Position numbers and translations under genes: made by a program. Below the pieces are notes generated by a model. That model was not told the DNA's origin, did no database searches, and saw only the letters and a program-made list of their open reading frames with translations. From Patescibacteria group bacterium (GTDB lineage: Bacteria; Patescibacteriota; Minisyncoccia; UBA6257; 2-01-FULL-56-20), in contig JANLHI010000013.1 in the NCBI GenBank assembly GCA_024654525.1, positions 82,036 to 121,123 of the forward strand: 39,088 nucleotides of DNA. Direction: 5' to 3'. Below are positions 25,077 to 34,488 of this stretch, piece by piece; position 1 is the first letter of the stretch, and the number at the start of each line of letters is the position of its first letter.

Positions 25077-26282
25077 ATGTTATATCATTACGTTGCATCA
25101 AATAAAGAAGGAAAAGTTGTCGAAGAGGATACTGATGCTGAAAATCTAGAGCAGGCGTTACAATTCCTTTCTTCCAAAGAATTGCGCCCGGTAACGGTTA
25201 CTCTTTCAAAAGGGAATAAAGGAGGGGTGTATCGTTTTTTTGGGGGTATTACCGTAACAGACAAGGTGTTTCTTACGAAATATCTTGCGTTAATGTTGCG
25301 CGTGGGGACAGATCTTCTTTCGGCAATCAATATTCTCATCGGCGATTTTGAGAATCCCGCAATGAGGAATTTCCTTTTGGAAGTGCGAGAGAATCTTACT
25401 AAAGGACTTCCGTTTCATCTTGCATTCGCAAAATACCCCTCGGTGTTTCCTGCGACATTCGTGAATTTGATCAAAGCCGCCGAAGCGTCGGGAAGTTTGC
25501 AACAAACATTTGAGGATCTTTCGATTGCAACAAGTCGGGATGCGGAAATGCGCACTCGGATTCGTTCCGCGCTTATCTATCCCATTATTCTTCTTGTTGC
25601 GGCGTTTACCGTACTTGTGTTTCTCGTTACATTTGCCCTTCCGAAAATAGCGCATGTTTTCTCGGACAGTGGTATCAATCCCCCGGTATTTTCACGTATT
25701 GTGTTCGGTGTAGGTCTTTTTATAGGCGATCATATTGTAGTCATTTCCATACTTTTTCTAGGAGGTCTTGCTGGCGGTTTTTATTTTTTCAGTCGTACCA
25801 TGGTGGGAAAGCATATTCTTGATCGCACCGCGAGTCGTGTTCCCGTAATAAGAACCGTGTATCGTGAAATTGCCGTGCAGCGTTTCGTATCAACGATGGC
25901 GCTATTGCTTAAGGCGGGGTTGCCGATTATTCAAACGTTGGAAGTTACCGCGGACGCGGTGGGAGCGGAGGAATTTCGTTATGCCATTCAGCGTGTTGCT
26001 CATGATGGGCTTGCCAAGGGACTTACTATGGGAGAGGCGTTCCATCGCGAAGTAGTGTTTCCGAAGGTTGTGGTAAACCTTATTGCGATATCGGAAAAAG
26101 CAGGGCATCTGGAAGAGGTGTTAGAGGCACTCGGAGAGTTTTATTCGTCAAGTATTGATGCGAGTATTAAATCACTTGTTGCCGTTCTAGAGCCTCTCCT
26201 TATCATGGCTATGGGGGGAATAGTGGTGTTAATCGCTCTTTCCATTGTCGTACCTATTTATCAGCTTACTACGCAATTCTAG
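25077..26282 (+). CDS. pilC: PilC/GspF-family inner-membrane platform protein
   Basis: T2SSF repeats: FLTKYLALMLRVGTDLLSAINIL and FVSTMALLLKAGLPIIQTLEV. Confidence 0.94.
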   Translation: MLYHYVASNKEGKVVEEDTDAENLEQALQFLSSKELRPVTVTLSKGNKGGVYRFFGGITVTDKVFLTKYLALMLRVGTDLLSAINILIGDFENPAMRNFLLEVRENLTKGLPFHLAFAKYPSVFPATFVNLIKAAEASGSLQQTFEDLSIATSRDAEMRTRIRSALIYPIILLVAAFTVLVFLVTFALPKIAHVFSDSGINPPVFSRIVFGVGLFIGDHIVVISILFLGGLAGGFYFFSRTMVGKHILDRTASRVPVIRTVYREIAVQRFVSTMALLLKAGLPIIQTLEVTADAVGAEEFRYAIQRVAHDGLAKGLTMGEAFHREVVFPKVVVNLIAISEKAGHLEEVLEALGEFYSSSIDASIKSLVAVLEPLLIMAMGGIVVLIALSIVVPIYQLTTQF

Positions 26283-26318
26283 ATTGTAGTGGCAAGAAGC
26301 GAGTATTACGGATTATCA

Positions 26319-26825
26319 ATGAAAAAATATTATAGATATGGTTTATTTCATCCATTCCTTTTTCGACGAGCAGGGTTTTCCATAATAGAGATAACACTTG
26401 TGATATTTATTGGTGCGATGTTTGCAGGATTGCTTTTCACAGGGTTATGGGGATACAAAAATAGGAATGATTTTGATACTACGACGCAGGAAATCGTGGC
26501 GGTGCTTCGCGAAGCACAAAGTCTTTCCGCGGCACGGGCATCGAGTACTACGTGGGGGATTCATTTTGAAAATAGCACTACTACCGCACCGTTTTTTGCA
26601 ATATTTTCTGCGACATACGGAACTTCCACGCGTACGGGGTATTATAGACTCCCTCCAAGTGTTGTGTATGTTTCGTCGAGTATAGCGCAAGGGGATTCAA
26701 AAGAAATCATCTTCTCTCAAATTACCGGGTTTTTGTCCGCAGCAGACTCTGTGGTGTTACAAAATATTTCCGGAAGCACATCATCTACAATTTCCATAAC
26801 CACGAATGGAGTTGTAACATATTAA
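26319..26825 (+). CDS. Minor prepilin-like protein (FimT/GspH type)
   Basis: RAG|FSIIEITLVIFIGAMFAGLL prepilin motif; ORF could start at GTG 26289. Confidence 0.75.
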   Translation: MKKYYRYGLFHPFLFRRAGFSIIEITLVIFIGAMFAGLLFTGLWGYKNRNDFDTTTQEIVAVLREAQSLSAARASSTTWGIHFENSTTTAPFFAIFSATYGTSTRTGYYRLPPSVVYVSSSIAQGDSKEIIFSQITGFLSAADSVVLQNISGSTSSTISITTNGVVTY

Positions 26826-26859
26826 TAAGTAGACGTATTTACCAACGCAAAATATAGCA

Positions 26860-27507
26860 ATGAAAAGAAATTCTATTATCCATTCGCGGGGGGATTGGCG
26901 AAAAGGGCAATCTCTTATTGAGGTGTTGGTAGCGCTCCTTATTGGGACTATTATGATAGGAGCAGGAGCCACTATTATTGCACCGGTATTACGAAGCAAT
27001 TCTCAAACACTTCGGGCGCAGGTGGGAGCATCGCTTGCAAAAGAGCTTTTGGATAATGTAACGGTGTGGGGGCAGGGAGACTGGCATAATATTTTGAACT
27101 TAAGTACCACTTCGGCGAATATATACCACTTCTCAACATCCACTTCTCCATTTTCGGTGGTATTGGGTGAGGAGAGTGTGCAAGTGGAGACCTCTACGTA
27201 TACTCGTTATTTTTATGTGGATAACGTAATGCGCGATGTGGATGGCGCGGTTACCGAGGCGGGAGGGGCAAATGATCCTTCGACAAAGAAAATTACCGTT
27301 GCATATGCATGGCCACAAAGCGCGACGAATACCATTACCACATATCTTACGCGATCCCATACTTCTTTTATATTTCGTCAGTCGGATTGGTCGGGAGGAG
27401 GAGGACAGGATTCTCCCGTAACCAGTACTAACTTCAGCGGGTTTGCAACTTCTTCATCTCAAATTGATTTCACCTCTTCTACGGGATCTTTATTCATCAC
27501 TTTTTAA
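26860..27507 (+). CDS. Minor prepilin-like protein (PilV/GspI type)
   Basis: RKG|QSLIEVLVALLIGTIMIGAGATI prepilin motif. Confidence 0.75.
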   Translation: MKRNSIIHSRGDWRKGQSLIEVLVALLIGTIMIGAGATIIAPVLRSNSQTLRAQVGASLAKELLDNVTVWGQGDWHNILNLSTTSANIYHFSTSTSPFSVVLGEESVQVETSTYTRYFYVDNVMRDVDGAVTEAGGANDPSTKKITVAYAWPQSATNTITTYLTRSHTSFIFRQSDWSGGGGQDSPVTSTNFSGFATSSSQIDFTSSTGSLFITF

Positions 27508-27512
27508 ATAGC

Positions 27513-28418
27513 ATGATTCGATATCTGCATTACATAAAAAAACAAATAAAATTATTGATGAATATACATTCGATACATCGCGTGGGAGTCGTCATTGCGA
27601 TTGCGATATTTTGTGTGGCAGGAATTGCCGCGGTGCGCGCCGCAACCAACATAGACAGTACCGACAAATGGGCATGGAACGACATCATAGGATGGGTAGA
27701 TTTTTATGCAACCGATTCGGTCACGGTGACATCGCAGGGTCTTAAAGGATATGCAAGCTCTACCTCGGGAGATATTTCCTTGGATTGTAAAACCACAAGA
27801 AGTGGGGATATTTGTAGTCAGTCGAATTATCAAGTTTCGAATGACGGAGTTGGCAATTTAAGCAATTACGGATGGAATGATGAATATGGATGGATAAGTT
27901 TCGATTGTAATAACACCGGCGGGTGTGGCGTCTCGAACTATGAAGTACTTATCGATGCAAATACGGGAGTTTTTTCGGGATACGCATGGAACGATATTAT
28001 GGGATGGATCAGTTTTAACTGCTCAAACGACAGCAGTTGTGGTACTTCTAATTATAAAGTGATTACGTCGTGGGTTGCGACATCCGCCATTGCGACACTT
28101 GATTCAGCAACATTTGATACAGGAGTGGATGGAGGAGCGCAAATTAATTCCGTGTTGTGGCAAGGACATCAGCCGTCGGGAACGCTGGTAAGGTTTCAAT
28201 TTGCAATTTCAAATGCATCAAGTGGCCCGTGGAGTTATGGGGGGTCGGACGGCACATCAAATACTTATTATGAAGTGGATCCGAATGTCTCGAAAAATTT
28301 GGATTACATACTTCATAGTGGAAATCGCTATTTCCGTTATCGCGTAATACTTGTTTCGGATCTTGCACAAACACTTTCTCCACGCGTAGATGATGTACTG
28401 ATAAATTGGAGTCCTTGA
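27513..28418 (+). CDS. Secreted protein with WNDxxGWIxF repeats
   Basis: Signal-like hydrophobic N-terminus; WAWNDIIGWVDF, YGWNDEYGWISFDC, YAWNDIMGWISFNC; translation may begin at ATG 27558. Confidence 0.75.
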   Translation: MIRYLHYIKKQIKLLMNIHSIHRVGVVIAIAIFCVAGIAAVRAATNIDSTDKWAWNDIIGWVDFYATDSVTVTSQGLKGYASSTSGDISLDCKTTRSGDICSQSNYQVSNDGVGNLSNYGWNDEYGWISFDCNNTGGCGVSNYEVLIDANTGVFSGYAWNDIMGWISFNCSNDSSCGTSNYKVITSWVATSAIATLDSATFDTGVDGGAQINSVLWQGHQPSGTLVRFQFAISNASSGPWSYGGSDGTSNTYYEVDPNVSKNLDYILHSGNRYFRYRVILVSDLAQTLSPRVDDVLINWSP

Positions 28419-28481
28419 GTGACGCAGTGCATAAAAAACGGAAAGGGGAGATTGAAAATACAGTATAATAATGAGGGTTAT

Positions 28482-28916
28482 ATGTCCGCACTACTTATCA
28501 CTCATTACGTAATTCATATTCAGAAGGGGCAAGCCGCTCTTGCATTTGTTTTCCTTGTGGGAAGTATCGTTATCCTTGTGGGTGTAACAATCGGTTTTCT
28601 GGCGTCGAGTTTTGTAAATTCAAGCTTCGGATTTTCTGCTTCGCAACGTGCGCTTGCTACCGCGAACGCGGGAGCAAATGACGCGTATATCCGTGTATTG
28701 CGAAATAAAGATTTTTCGGATGTGGTGGGGTATTCTTTGCCGTTAGGGGAAAATTCAGCAACAGTAACAGTGACGCAAGATTCTCCTTCAGTAGGAGTTG
28801 TCACCGTCCTTTCAATAGCAACGGTTTCATTTCATACGAGAAAAGTGCAAATGACGTTATCGGTTTCATCATCTACGGGATCGGTAGAGCTTATAGGACG
28901 AAGAGAGTTACAATAA
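28482..28916 (+). CDS. PilX/GspK-like minor prepilin lacking Glu5
   Basis: QKG|QAALAFVFLVGSIVILVGVTIG; no E at +5; ORF could start at GTG 28419. Confidence 0.6.
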   Translation: MSALLITHYVIHIQKGQAALAFVFLVGSIVILVGVTIGFLASSFVNSSFGFSASQRALATANAGANDAYIRVLRNKDFSDVVGYSLPLGENSATVTVTQDSPSVGVVTVLSIATVSFHTRKVQMTLSVSSSTGSVELIGRRELQ

Positions 28917-28929
28917 GATAAAGTATTTC

Positions 28930-30519
28930 ATGATGTCTGATACAAATCCAATTACCCCGAAGGATGTGAAGCTTGAGAAGCCGAGCTCAATGCTGAAATA
29001 TTATTTTGGGCGTACACTCGCGCTTTTGCGGGCGAAACCTGCTATTGGAGGGCTTGAGATTTCCGATACCGCGATAAGGTTTGCTTCGTATGATGGGGAT
29101 GTGTGGAAATTTATAAGTGCGAAGATTCCTCCCGGGCTCATGGAAATGAATCGGATTAAGAATAGGGACGAATTCATTAAGTTGGTAAAAAATTTCCGTG
29201 CGCAGATTCTCGGAGAAGAACAAGCGCGTCGGAAGGCGAAAATCAACGTGGTGGTTTCGCTAAGTTCTATAAGTATTTATAGTCAAGTATTTGGATTGCC
29301 AATTGTAAGGGGAGAGAATCTGGAAAAAGCGGTGCAGCTTAATATTCAAATGGTGTCTCCGGTTGAGGTAAAAGAAGCGTATTCCGGGTGGCAACTTGTA
29401 GGAGAAGATAAAGATACGTTTCGTCTTGAGGTACTCTCGGCATTCATAGATAGGAAGGTGGTGGATGATATGACCCAAGTACTTGAAGAGGGAGGGTTTA
29501 CTCCTGTCGCTATCGAGTCGCGTGCGCTTGCAATCGCCCGTCTTGCGCGCAAAAAAGGATCTCGTATCGATATTACCAAACCATACATCATTATTCATCT
29601 TGATAGTGCGGGACTTGATTTTCTCATAATACGCAATGGGCAACTCTATTTCGAATATTTCCATTCTTGGAAAGATGTGCAGAACGAGAAGCAGCAAATT
29701 ACCCAAGACGCGTTCGAAGCGCTCCTGACGAGGAGTTTGTATCAAGTTTTCAACTTCTATAGTCAGCACTGGCCTGATCCGGTAAGAGACGTGTTAATTT
29801 CTGCCGTGGCTCTTCAAGAGCAAGTCGAGAAAGTAATCTCAAAAAATTTTGGGCTTTCTGCTCAACCGCTTGTTTTTGAGGGAAGCGATAAGATAACTCC
29901 TGAATGGTTTGTGGCGTTGGGGAGTGGTATGAGGGGGCTTATTCCTCGCAGAGAGGATAAGGATATTAGTTTGTTGGGGGTTGGAGCTCAAGAGCGTTTT
30001 CGTCAGGAGCAGATTATGGATTTTATAAGTTTTTGGCGCGTTACCATCCCCATAGTAGTGAGTATATTGCTTATTACATTTGTAAGTGCGGATATGTTTC
30101 TTATAAATCTTCGTCGCTCTCTCGAATCTCAAGCGGTCTTTCAGCTGAAGCAAAGCGAAGTGAGGGAGATCGAAACGCTTCGTGGGCAGGCGGAAAGATT
30201 CAATCGTACTGTAGCTATGATTCAGACTGCGCAGAAGAGCATACGCCCCAAAGAGCCTCTTTTTGAAAAAATGGCGGATTTATTCACACAATACGAGATC
30301 ACTATAAATAGAATAAACTTTCAAGGTGGCGATGTCCCTGTTTCATTGAGTGGAGAAGCTCCGACCGAATCGAGTATTCTTGATTTGAAAAAAGCACTTG
30401 ATGCCGATTCCGAAATCAGTAGCGTGCAACTTCCGTTGACGGATATCAAGAAATCTTCAGGAAAAGGATTCTCGTTTTCTCTAAGTTTTGGCGCCAAACT
30501 GCAAGAGAGAAACGATTAG
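28930..30519 (+). CDS. PilM-PilN fusion-like type IV pilus assembly protein
   Basis: N-terminal actin-like PilM region (IGGLEISDTAIRFASYDG...), central TM (VTIPIVVSILLITFVSADMFLI), coiled coil and PilN-like C-terminal ferredoxin-like region. Confidence 0.75.
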   Translation: MMSDTNPITPKDVKLEKPSSMLKYYFGRTLALLRAKPAIGGLEISDTAIRFASYDGDVWKFISAKIPPGLMEMNRIKNRDEFIKLVKNFRAQILGEEQARRKAKINVVVSLSSISIYSQVFGLPIVRGENLEKAVQLNIQMVSPVEVKEAYSGWQLVGEDKDTFRLEVLSAFIDRKVVDDMTQVLEEGGFTPVAIESRALAIARLARKKGSRIDITKPYIIIHLDSAGLDFLIIRNGQLYFEYFHSWKDVQNEKQQITQDAFEALLTRSLYQVFNFYSQHWPDPVRDVLISAVALQEQVEKVISKNFGLSAQPLVFEGSDKITPEWFVALGSGMRGLIPRREDKDISLLGVGAQERFRQEQIMDFISFWRVTIPIVVSILLITFVSADMFLINLRRSLESQAVFQLKQSEVREIETLRGQAERFNRTVAMIQTAQKSIRPKEPLFEKMADLFTQYEITINRINFQGGDVPVSLSGEAPTESSILDLKKALDADSEISSVQLPLTDIKKSSGKGFSFSLSFGAKLQERND

Positions 30520-31032
30520 ATCGAATGCTTTCTCAAGAAGCATATAATCGCTTTGAGTGATGGGAGAAAGTACAAAATCTCCGGCTTTTTTCCTTTGAAG
30601 TTCCGTTGAGGGTCTGATTCCAATACGAATTCGCCAAAAGTTTTCCGTACCAAGTGTATTAATTATGGAAATAACTCCATTATGACCCGCGGATCCACGG
30701 GAAAATGCATCGGCGACTGTTCCCGTAGAGAGGTCGCTATCGTCGTGAAGTACGAGGAGATGTTCGGGAGGTATTTTGAAGAAAGAACATGCATCATGTG
30801 CGGCATTTCCGGATTCATTCATGAATACAAGTGATTGCGCGAGTACGTAGGGTCTTTTTTTGGAATATGAGAATGATTTTCCAGAAACATGGTGAAATGC
30901 GGGAGTGTCGTAGTGCGTGGCAATATGAGAGAGTGCAAGAAGTCCTGCGTTGTGATACGTATTGTGAAATTCTTTTCCCGGGTTGCCGATACCGAGAATG
31001 AGTTTGATGGAGCGAGGGTCGAAGCGTACCAT
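30481..31032 (-). CDS. pth: Peptidyl-tRNA hydrolase
   Basis: LILGIGNPGKEFHNTYHNAG, LVFMNESG, LVLHDDSDL, GSAGHNGV. Confidence 0.93.
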   Translation of the reverse strand: MVRFDPRSIKLILGIGNPGKEFHNTYHNAGLLALSHIATHYDTPAFHHVSGKSFSYSKKRPYVLAQSLVFMNESGNAAHDACSFFKIPPEHLLVLHDDSDLSTGTVADAFSRGSAGHNGVISIINTLGTENFWRIRIGIRPSTELQRKKAGDFVLSPITQSDYMLLEKAFDLIVSLLQFGAKT

Positions 31033-31110
31033 ATATGAGGTCTATCATAGAAGTATAAATCCCAAAAATCAACGTGGGAAATCCATTATAAAGGAAATAT
31101 GTAATTTGGC

Positions 31111-31144
31111 TTGTAGTTTGTGAGACGTTCCGTTATACTCACAA
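31111..31144 (+). promoter_or_regulatory. Promoter with flanking inverted repeat upstream of lepB
   Basis: TTGTAG (31111-31116), 17-nt spacer, TATACT (31134-31139); TTGTGAG (31118-31124) and CTCACAA (31138-31144) inverted repeat. Confidence 0.45.
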
Positions 31145-31162
31145 TCGAAGTGCTATTCAATC

Positions 31163-31717
31163 ATGCGTAAATTTTTCGTTTCATTGATAGAAATTTTTGA
31201 AATTGCTTTAATCGCGGTGGGTTCGGTGTTTCTTGTGAGAACATTTTTAGTACAGCCCTTTGTAGTGAGCGGTTCCAGTATGATTCCGAATTTCGAAAAT
31301 GGAGATTATCTTCTTGTAGACGAGTTAACCTATCATTTTAGATCACCGGAGAGAGGAGAGGTGGTCGTATTCAAATATAATGACGGTTCCGCAACTTATT
31401 TTATCAAGCGAATCATCGGTCTTCCGGGTGAACAAGTTTCGATAAAAAACAATGAAATTAACGTAATGTTGCCAAACGAAGGGGGAGTTGTTCCTATCAG
31501 CGAGCCATATCTTTCTTCAGGAGTGGTAACAGGAGGGGACGCCGAATATACACTCGGGTCGGATGAGTACTTTGTGATGGGAGATAACAGGTCGTTTAGT
31601 TTTGACTCGAGAAGCTGGGGGCCTTTGAGTGCCGATAATCTGGTGGGTATTGCCAGAATCAGGCTTTGGCCATTGTCTCAGCTCACTGCGTTTGCGGCTC
31701 CTCAATATTCTCGATAG
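31163..31717 (+). CDS. lepB: Signal peptidase I
   Basis: VSGSSMIPNFENGDYLLVDE, YFIKRIIGLPGE, GDNRSFSFDSRSWG. Confidence 0.94.
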   Translation: MRKFFVSLIEIFEIALIAVGSVFLVRTFLVQPFVVSGSSMIPNFENGDYLLVDELTYHFRSPERGEVVVFKYNDGSATYFIKRIIGLPGEQVSIKNNEINVMLPNEGGVVPISEPYLSSGVVTGGDAEYTLGSDEYFVMGDNRSFSFDSRSWGPLSADNLVGIARIRLWPLSQLTAFAAPQYSR

Positions 31718-31730
31718 AATTCATTTGCTT

Positions 31731-33035
31731 ATGTCTAAAAAAATAAAAAAAAGAAAAGAAATCGCAAAAATTCTTCAAGAGCCGAAAGGCATGCATGACG
31801 TATTGCCTGTCGACGAGATGTACTGGTCTCGTATCAGAGAAGTAGTCAGTGAAATTTCAGAAGGGTATGGATTTCACCGCATAGAAACCCCTTTATTGGA
31901 ATTTGAAGAACTCTTCCAAAAAACCGTCGGCGAATCAAGCGATATTGTAGCTAAGGAGATGTATACCCTTAAAACACGTGGAGGGGATATGCTGGCGTTG
32001 AGACCTGAGTTCACCGCTTCAACCATGAGAGCATATCTTGGACATAGTCTTGGACGTTTGGGACAGCCACAGCGGCTTTATACGTTTGGTCCCGTATTTC
32101 GCCATGATAATCCTCAGGCAGGAAGATACCGTCAATTTACGCAGGCTAACTTTGAAATTATTGGGGGGCAAAATGACCCTGTGTACGATGCGCATATCAT
32201 ACTCCTTTCGATGCGTTTTCTTGATATATTGCGAATCAAAGGGGTTTCGTTAAGAATCAATTCTATAGGATGTCGTGTATGTCAACCTGCATACAGGCGT
32301 CAATTGCAGAATTATTATAAAAGTCACGAAAAAGAATTGTGCGCCGATTGCGTACGCCGTGCGAAGACGAATCTTCTGAGACTTCTCGACTGCAAAGAAC
32401 AAGGGTGTGTAAAACTGCGTGAACATGCGCCGAATATTTTGGATAAGCTTTGTGTTACCTGTAGCGCGCATTTTAAATCGGTAATCGAGTACCTTGATGA
32501 GCTGAAAATTTCTTACGTTTTGGATAATACGCTTGTCCGCGGACTGGATTATTACAGTCGTACCGTATTCGAATGTGTGATCGAAGCGGAAGGAAGAGAA
32601 TTTGGAGCGTTGGCCGGTGGCGGACGATATGATTATCTTGCGGAGTTTTTAGGGGGACACGCGACTCCGGGAGTGGGAGTGGCGGTTGGCATTGAACGTG
32701 TTATCGGAGTGATCAAAGCCCAAGGAATAGTATTTTCTTCAAAGCAAAAAAAGATGGTTTTTGTGGTACATGCGGGAGAGATGGCTAAGAAAAAGGCATT
32801 CCGTTTTGTGGAAGAGTTTCGACGTGCGGGGATATATGTGAAAGAATCTCTTGCAAAAGACTCTCTCAAAGCCCAGTTAAAATTTGCGGATAAGGAAAAA
32901 GCCCGTATCGCGTTGATTTTTGGACAAAGAGAGATTTATGAAGGTACGGTAATCGTGCGAGATTTAGAAAACAGCTTACAAGAAACCGTTCCTCTGGATA
33001 GAATAGTCGAGGAGATTAAAAAACGATTAAAGTAG
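31731..33035 (+). CDS. hisS: Histidyl-tRNA synthetase
   Basis: LRPEFTASTMRAYL, YTFGPVFRHDNPQAGRYRQFTQANFEIIG, LVRGLDYYSRTVFE, GGGRYDYLAEFLGG. Confidence 0.95.
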   Translation: MSKKIKKRKEIAKILQEPKGMHDVLPVDEMYWSRIREVVSEISEGYGFHRIETPLLEFEELFQKTVGESSDIVAKEMYTLKTRGGDMLALRPEFTASTMRAYLGHSLGRLGQPQRLYTFGPVFRHDNPQAGRYRQFTQANFEIIGGQNDPVYDAHIILLSMRFLDILRIKGVSLRINSIGCRVCQPAYRRQLQNYYKSHEKELCADCVRRAKTNLLRLLDCKEQGCVKLREHAPNILDKLCVTCSAHFKSVIEYLDELKISYVLDNTLVRGLDYYSRTVFECVIEAEGREFGALAGGGRYDYLAEFLGGHATPGVGVAVGIERVIGVIKAQGIVFSSKQKKMVFVVHAGEMAKKKAFRFVEEFRRAGIYVKESLAKDSLKAQLKFADKEKARIALIFGQREIYEGTVIVRDLENSLQETVPLDRIVEEIKKRLK

Positions 33036-33249
33036 GTATAGGTGGAGAGGATTTGTATATTTATGCCACTATGGGGTATTATGCACCAGCAAATTCCTAG
33101 GAGCCTTATAAGGAAAAATAAGAGGGGGTTTCGCAAGGTGGTGTATTTCTCGGGTGTGTCGTTATGACGAAAGAGAGATCGGTACATAACGCACAAAAGC
33201 AGTGTTTATAAAGAGTCGTATGAGGTAATGCAAAAAAAATAAATTCACA

Positions 33250-33462
33250 ATGATTGAAGTAAGAAAAAAAGAAGGAGAAAGTGCAAGCGCGCTTTTTTTT
33301 CGGTTTTCCCGGAAAATAAAGCGTAGTGGAGTGCTTAAGGAATCAAAAGCGCGTCGGTTTTACGATCGACCGGCGAGTCGCGTGAAACGGCGTGTTTCGG
33401 CGCTTCATCGCGAGGCGAAAAAAAGTAATATGGAGCACATGAAGAGAGCGGGAGTTGTATAG
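33250..33462 (+). CDS. rpsU: 30S ribosomal protein S21 (bS21)
   Basis: MIEVRKKEGESASALFFRFSRKIKRSGVLKESKARRFYDRPASRVKRR. Confidence 0.9.
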   Translation: MIEVRKKEGESASALFFRFSRKIKRSGVLKESKARRFYDRPASRVKRRVSALHREAKKSNMEHMKRAGVV

Positions 33463-33502
33463 TGAGAATAGGCGAAAGCAGCTTATTTATTTTTTATATT
33501 TT

Positions 33503-33946
33503 ATGACTCTTAAAGAGCGCATTATGGAAGATGTGAAGGTGGCGATGAAGTCGGGAGATTCGGCGCGTTTGGGAGTGTTGAGGATGATGATGGCGGCAAT
33601 CCGGAATCGCGAAATAGAAATGAGAACCGAGAAATCCACGGAGGTTTCCGATGCGGATGTGATCGCGGTACTGGAGAAAGAAGCGAAAAAGCGGCGAGAG
33701 GCATCGGATTTGTACAAAAAAGGAGCGCGAGCTGATCTTGCAAAAAATGAACTTTATGAAGTCGAGGTGATAGCAGGTTATCTTCCTCCTCAACTGAACG
33801 ATGAAGAAATTATGATGGTTATTGAGAAATGCAAAGTCGCAGGGGCAAATGATTTTGCATCGCTTATGCGAGATGCCATGAAAGAAATGAAAGGCAAGGC
33901 GGATGGGCGTCGAGTGGGAGAGCTGGTGAAGCAGTCACTGGGCTGA
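33503..33946 (+). CDS. GatB/YqeY domain-containing protein
   Basis: MTLKERIMEDVKVAMKSGDSARLGVLRMMMAAIRNREIE...GYLPPQLNDEEI...KGKADGRRVGELVKQSL. Confidence 0.93.
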   Translation: MTLKERIMEDVKVAMKSGDSARLGVLRMMMAAIRNREIEMRTEKSTEVSDADVIAVLEKEAKKRREASDLYKKGARADLAKNELYEVEVIAGYLPPQLNDEEIMMVIEKCKVAGANDFASLMRDAMKEMKGKADGRRVGELVKQSLG

Positions 33947-33996
33947 CGCGGTGGGGTATATCGCACAAAAAGAGCGTAACTATCTATACGTGTGTA

Positions 33997-34488
33997 GTGA
34001 AAAAGAATATCAAAACAAAAGACAGAAATTTGGGAGAGAGGGGTAGCAGTAAGATAAATCACAATGCATATGTGATAAAGGCGGGAAAAAAGACTCTCGC
34101 GATTTTGGGTTTTCCCACGGATTCTGTCGATATTATTTTTGCACAAGACAGTGTAATGAGGGATATAAAATTTGCCACTACCGGAATTCGGAAACGTGTG
34201 GTGAACGTGCTTGCGTTTGAAGAACCTCGGGAGTTTCCACATCCGGAAAGAAAGGGGTTTATGGGTGAGGTATATCTCAATGGCGAGCGTTATTCAAAAG
34301 ATCGTGAGTATATGACTTTTTTACTAATACACGGAATTCTCCATCTTGCAGGCTTTCGTCATAATGGACGTCGTGATACGATTGAGATGCAACGCATGGA
34401 GCAGATGCTTGTTTTGTGTGTTACCAAAAAAGAAATATATAAAAACAAGCGTACGCGGACTTGCAATGCACGCATTATCACACGATGA
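33997..34488 (+). CDS. ybeY: Endoribonuclease YbeY (rRNA maturation factor)
   Basis: NVLAFEEPRE, HGILHLAGFRHNGRRDTIEMQRMEQ (HxxxHxxGxxH); 4-bp overlap with ftsA. Confidence 0.85.
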   Translation: MKKNIKTKDRNLGERGSSKINHNAYVIKAGKKTLAILGFPTDSVDIIFAQDSVMRDIKFATTGIRKRVVNVLAFEEPREFPHPERKGFMGEVYLNGERYSKDREYMTFLLIHGILHLAGFRHNGRRDTIEMQRMEQMLVLCVTKKEIYKNKRTRTCNARIITR

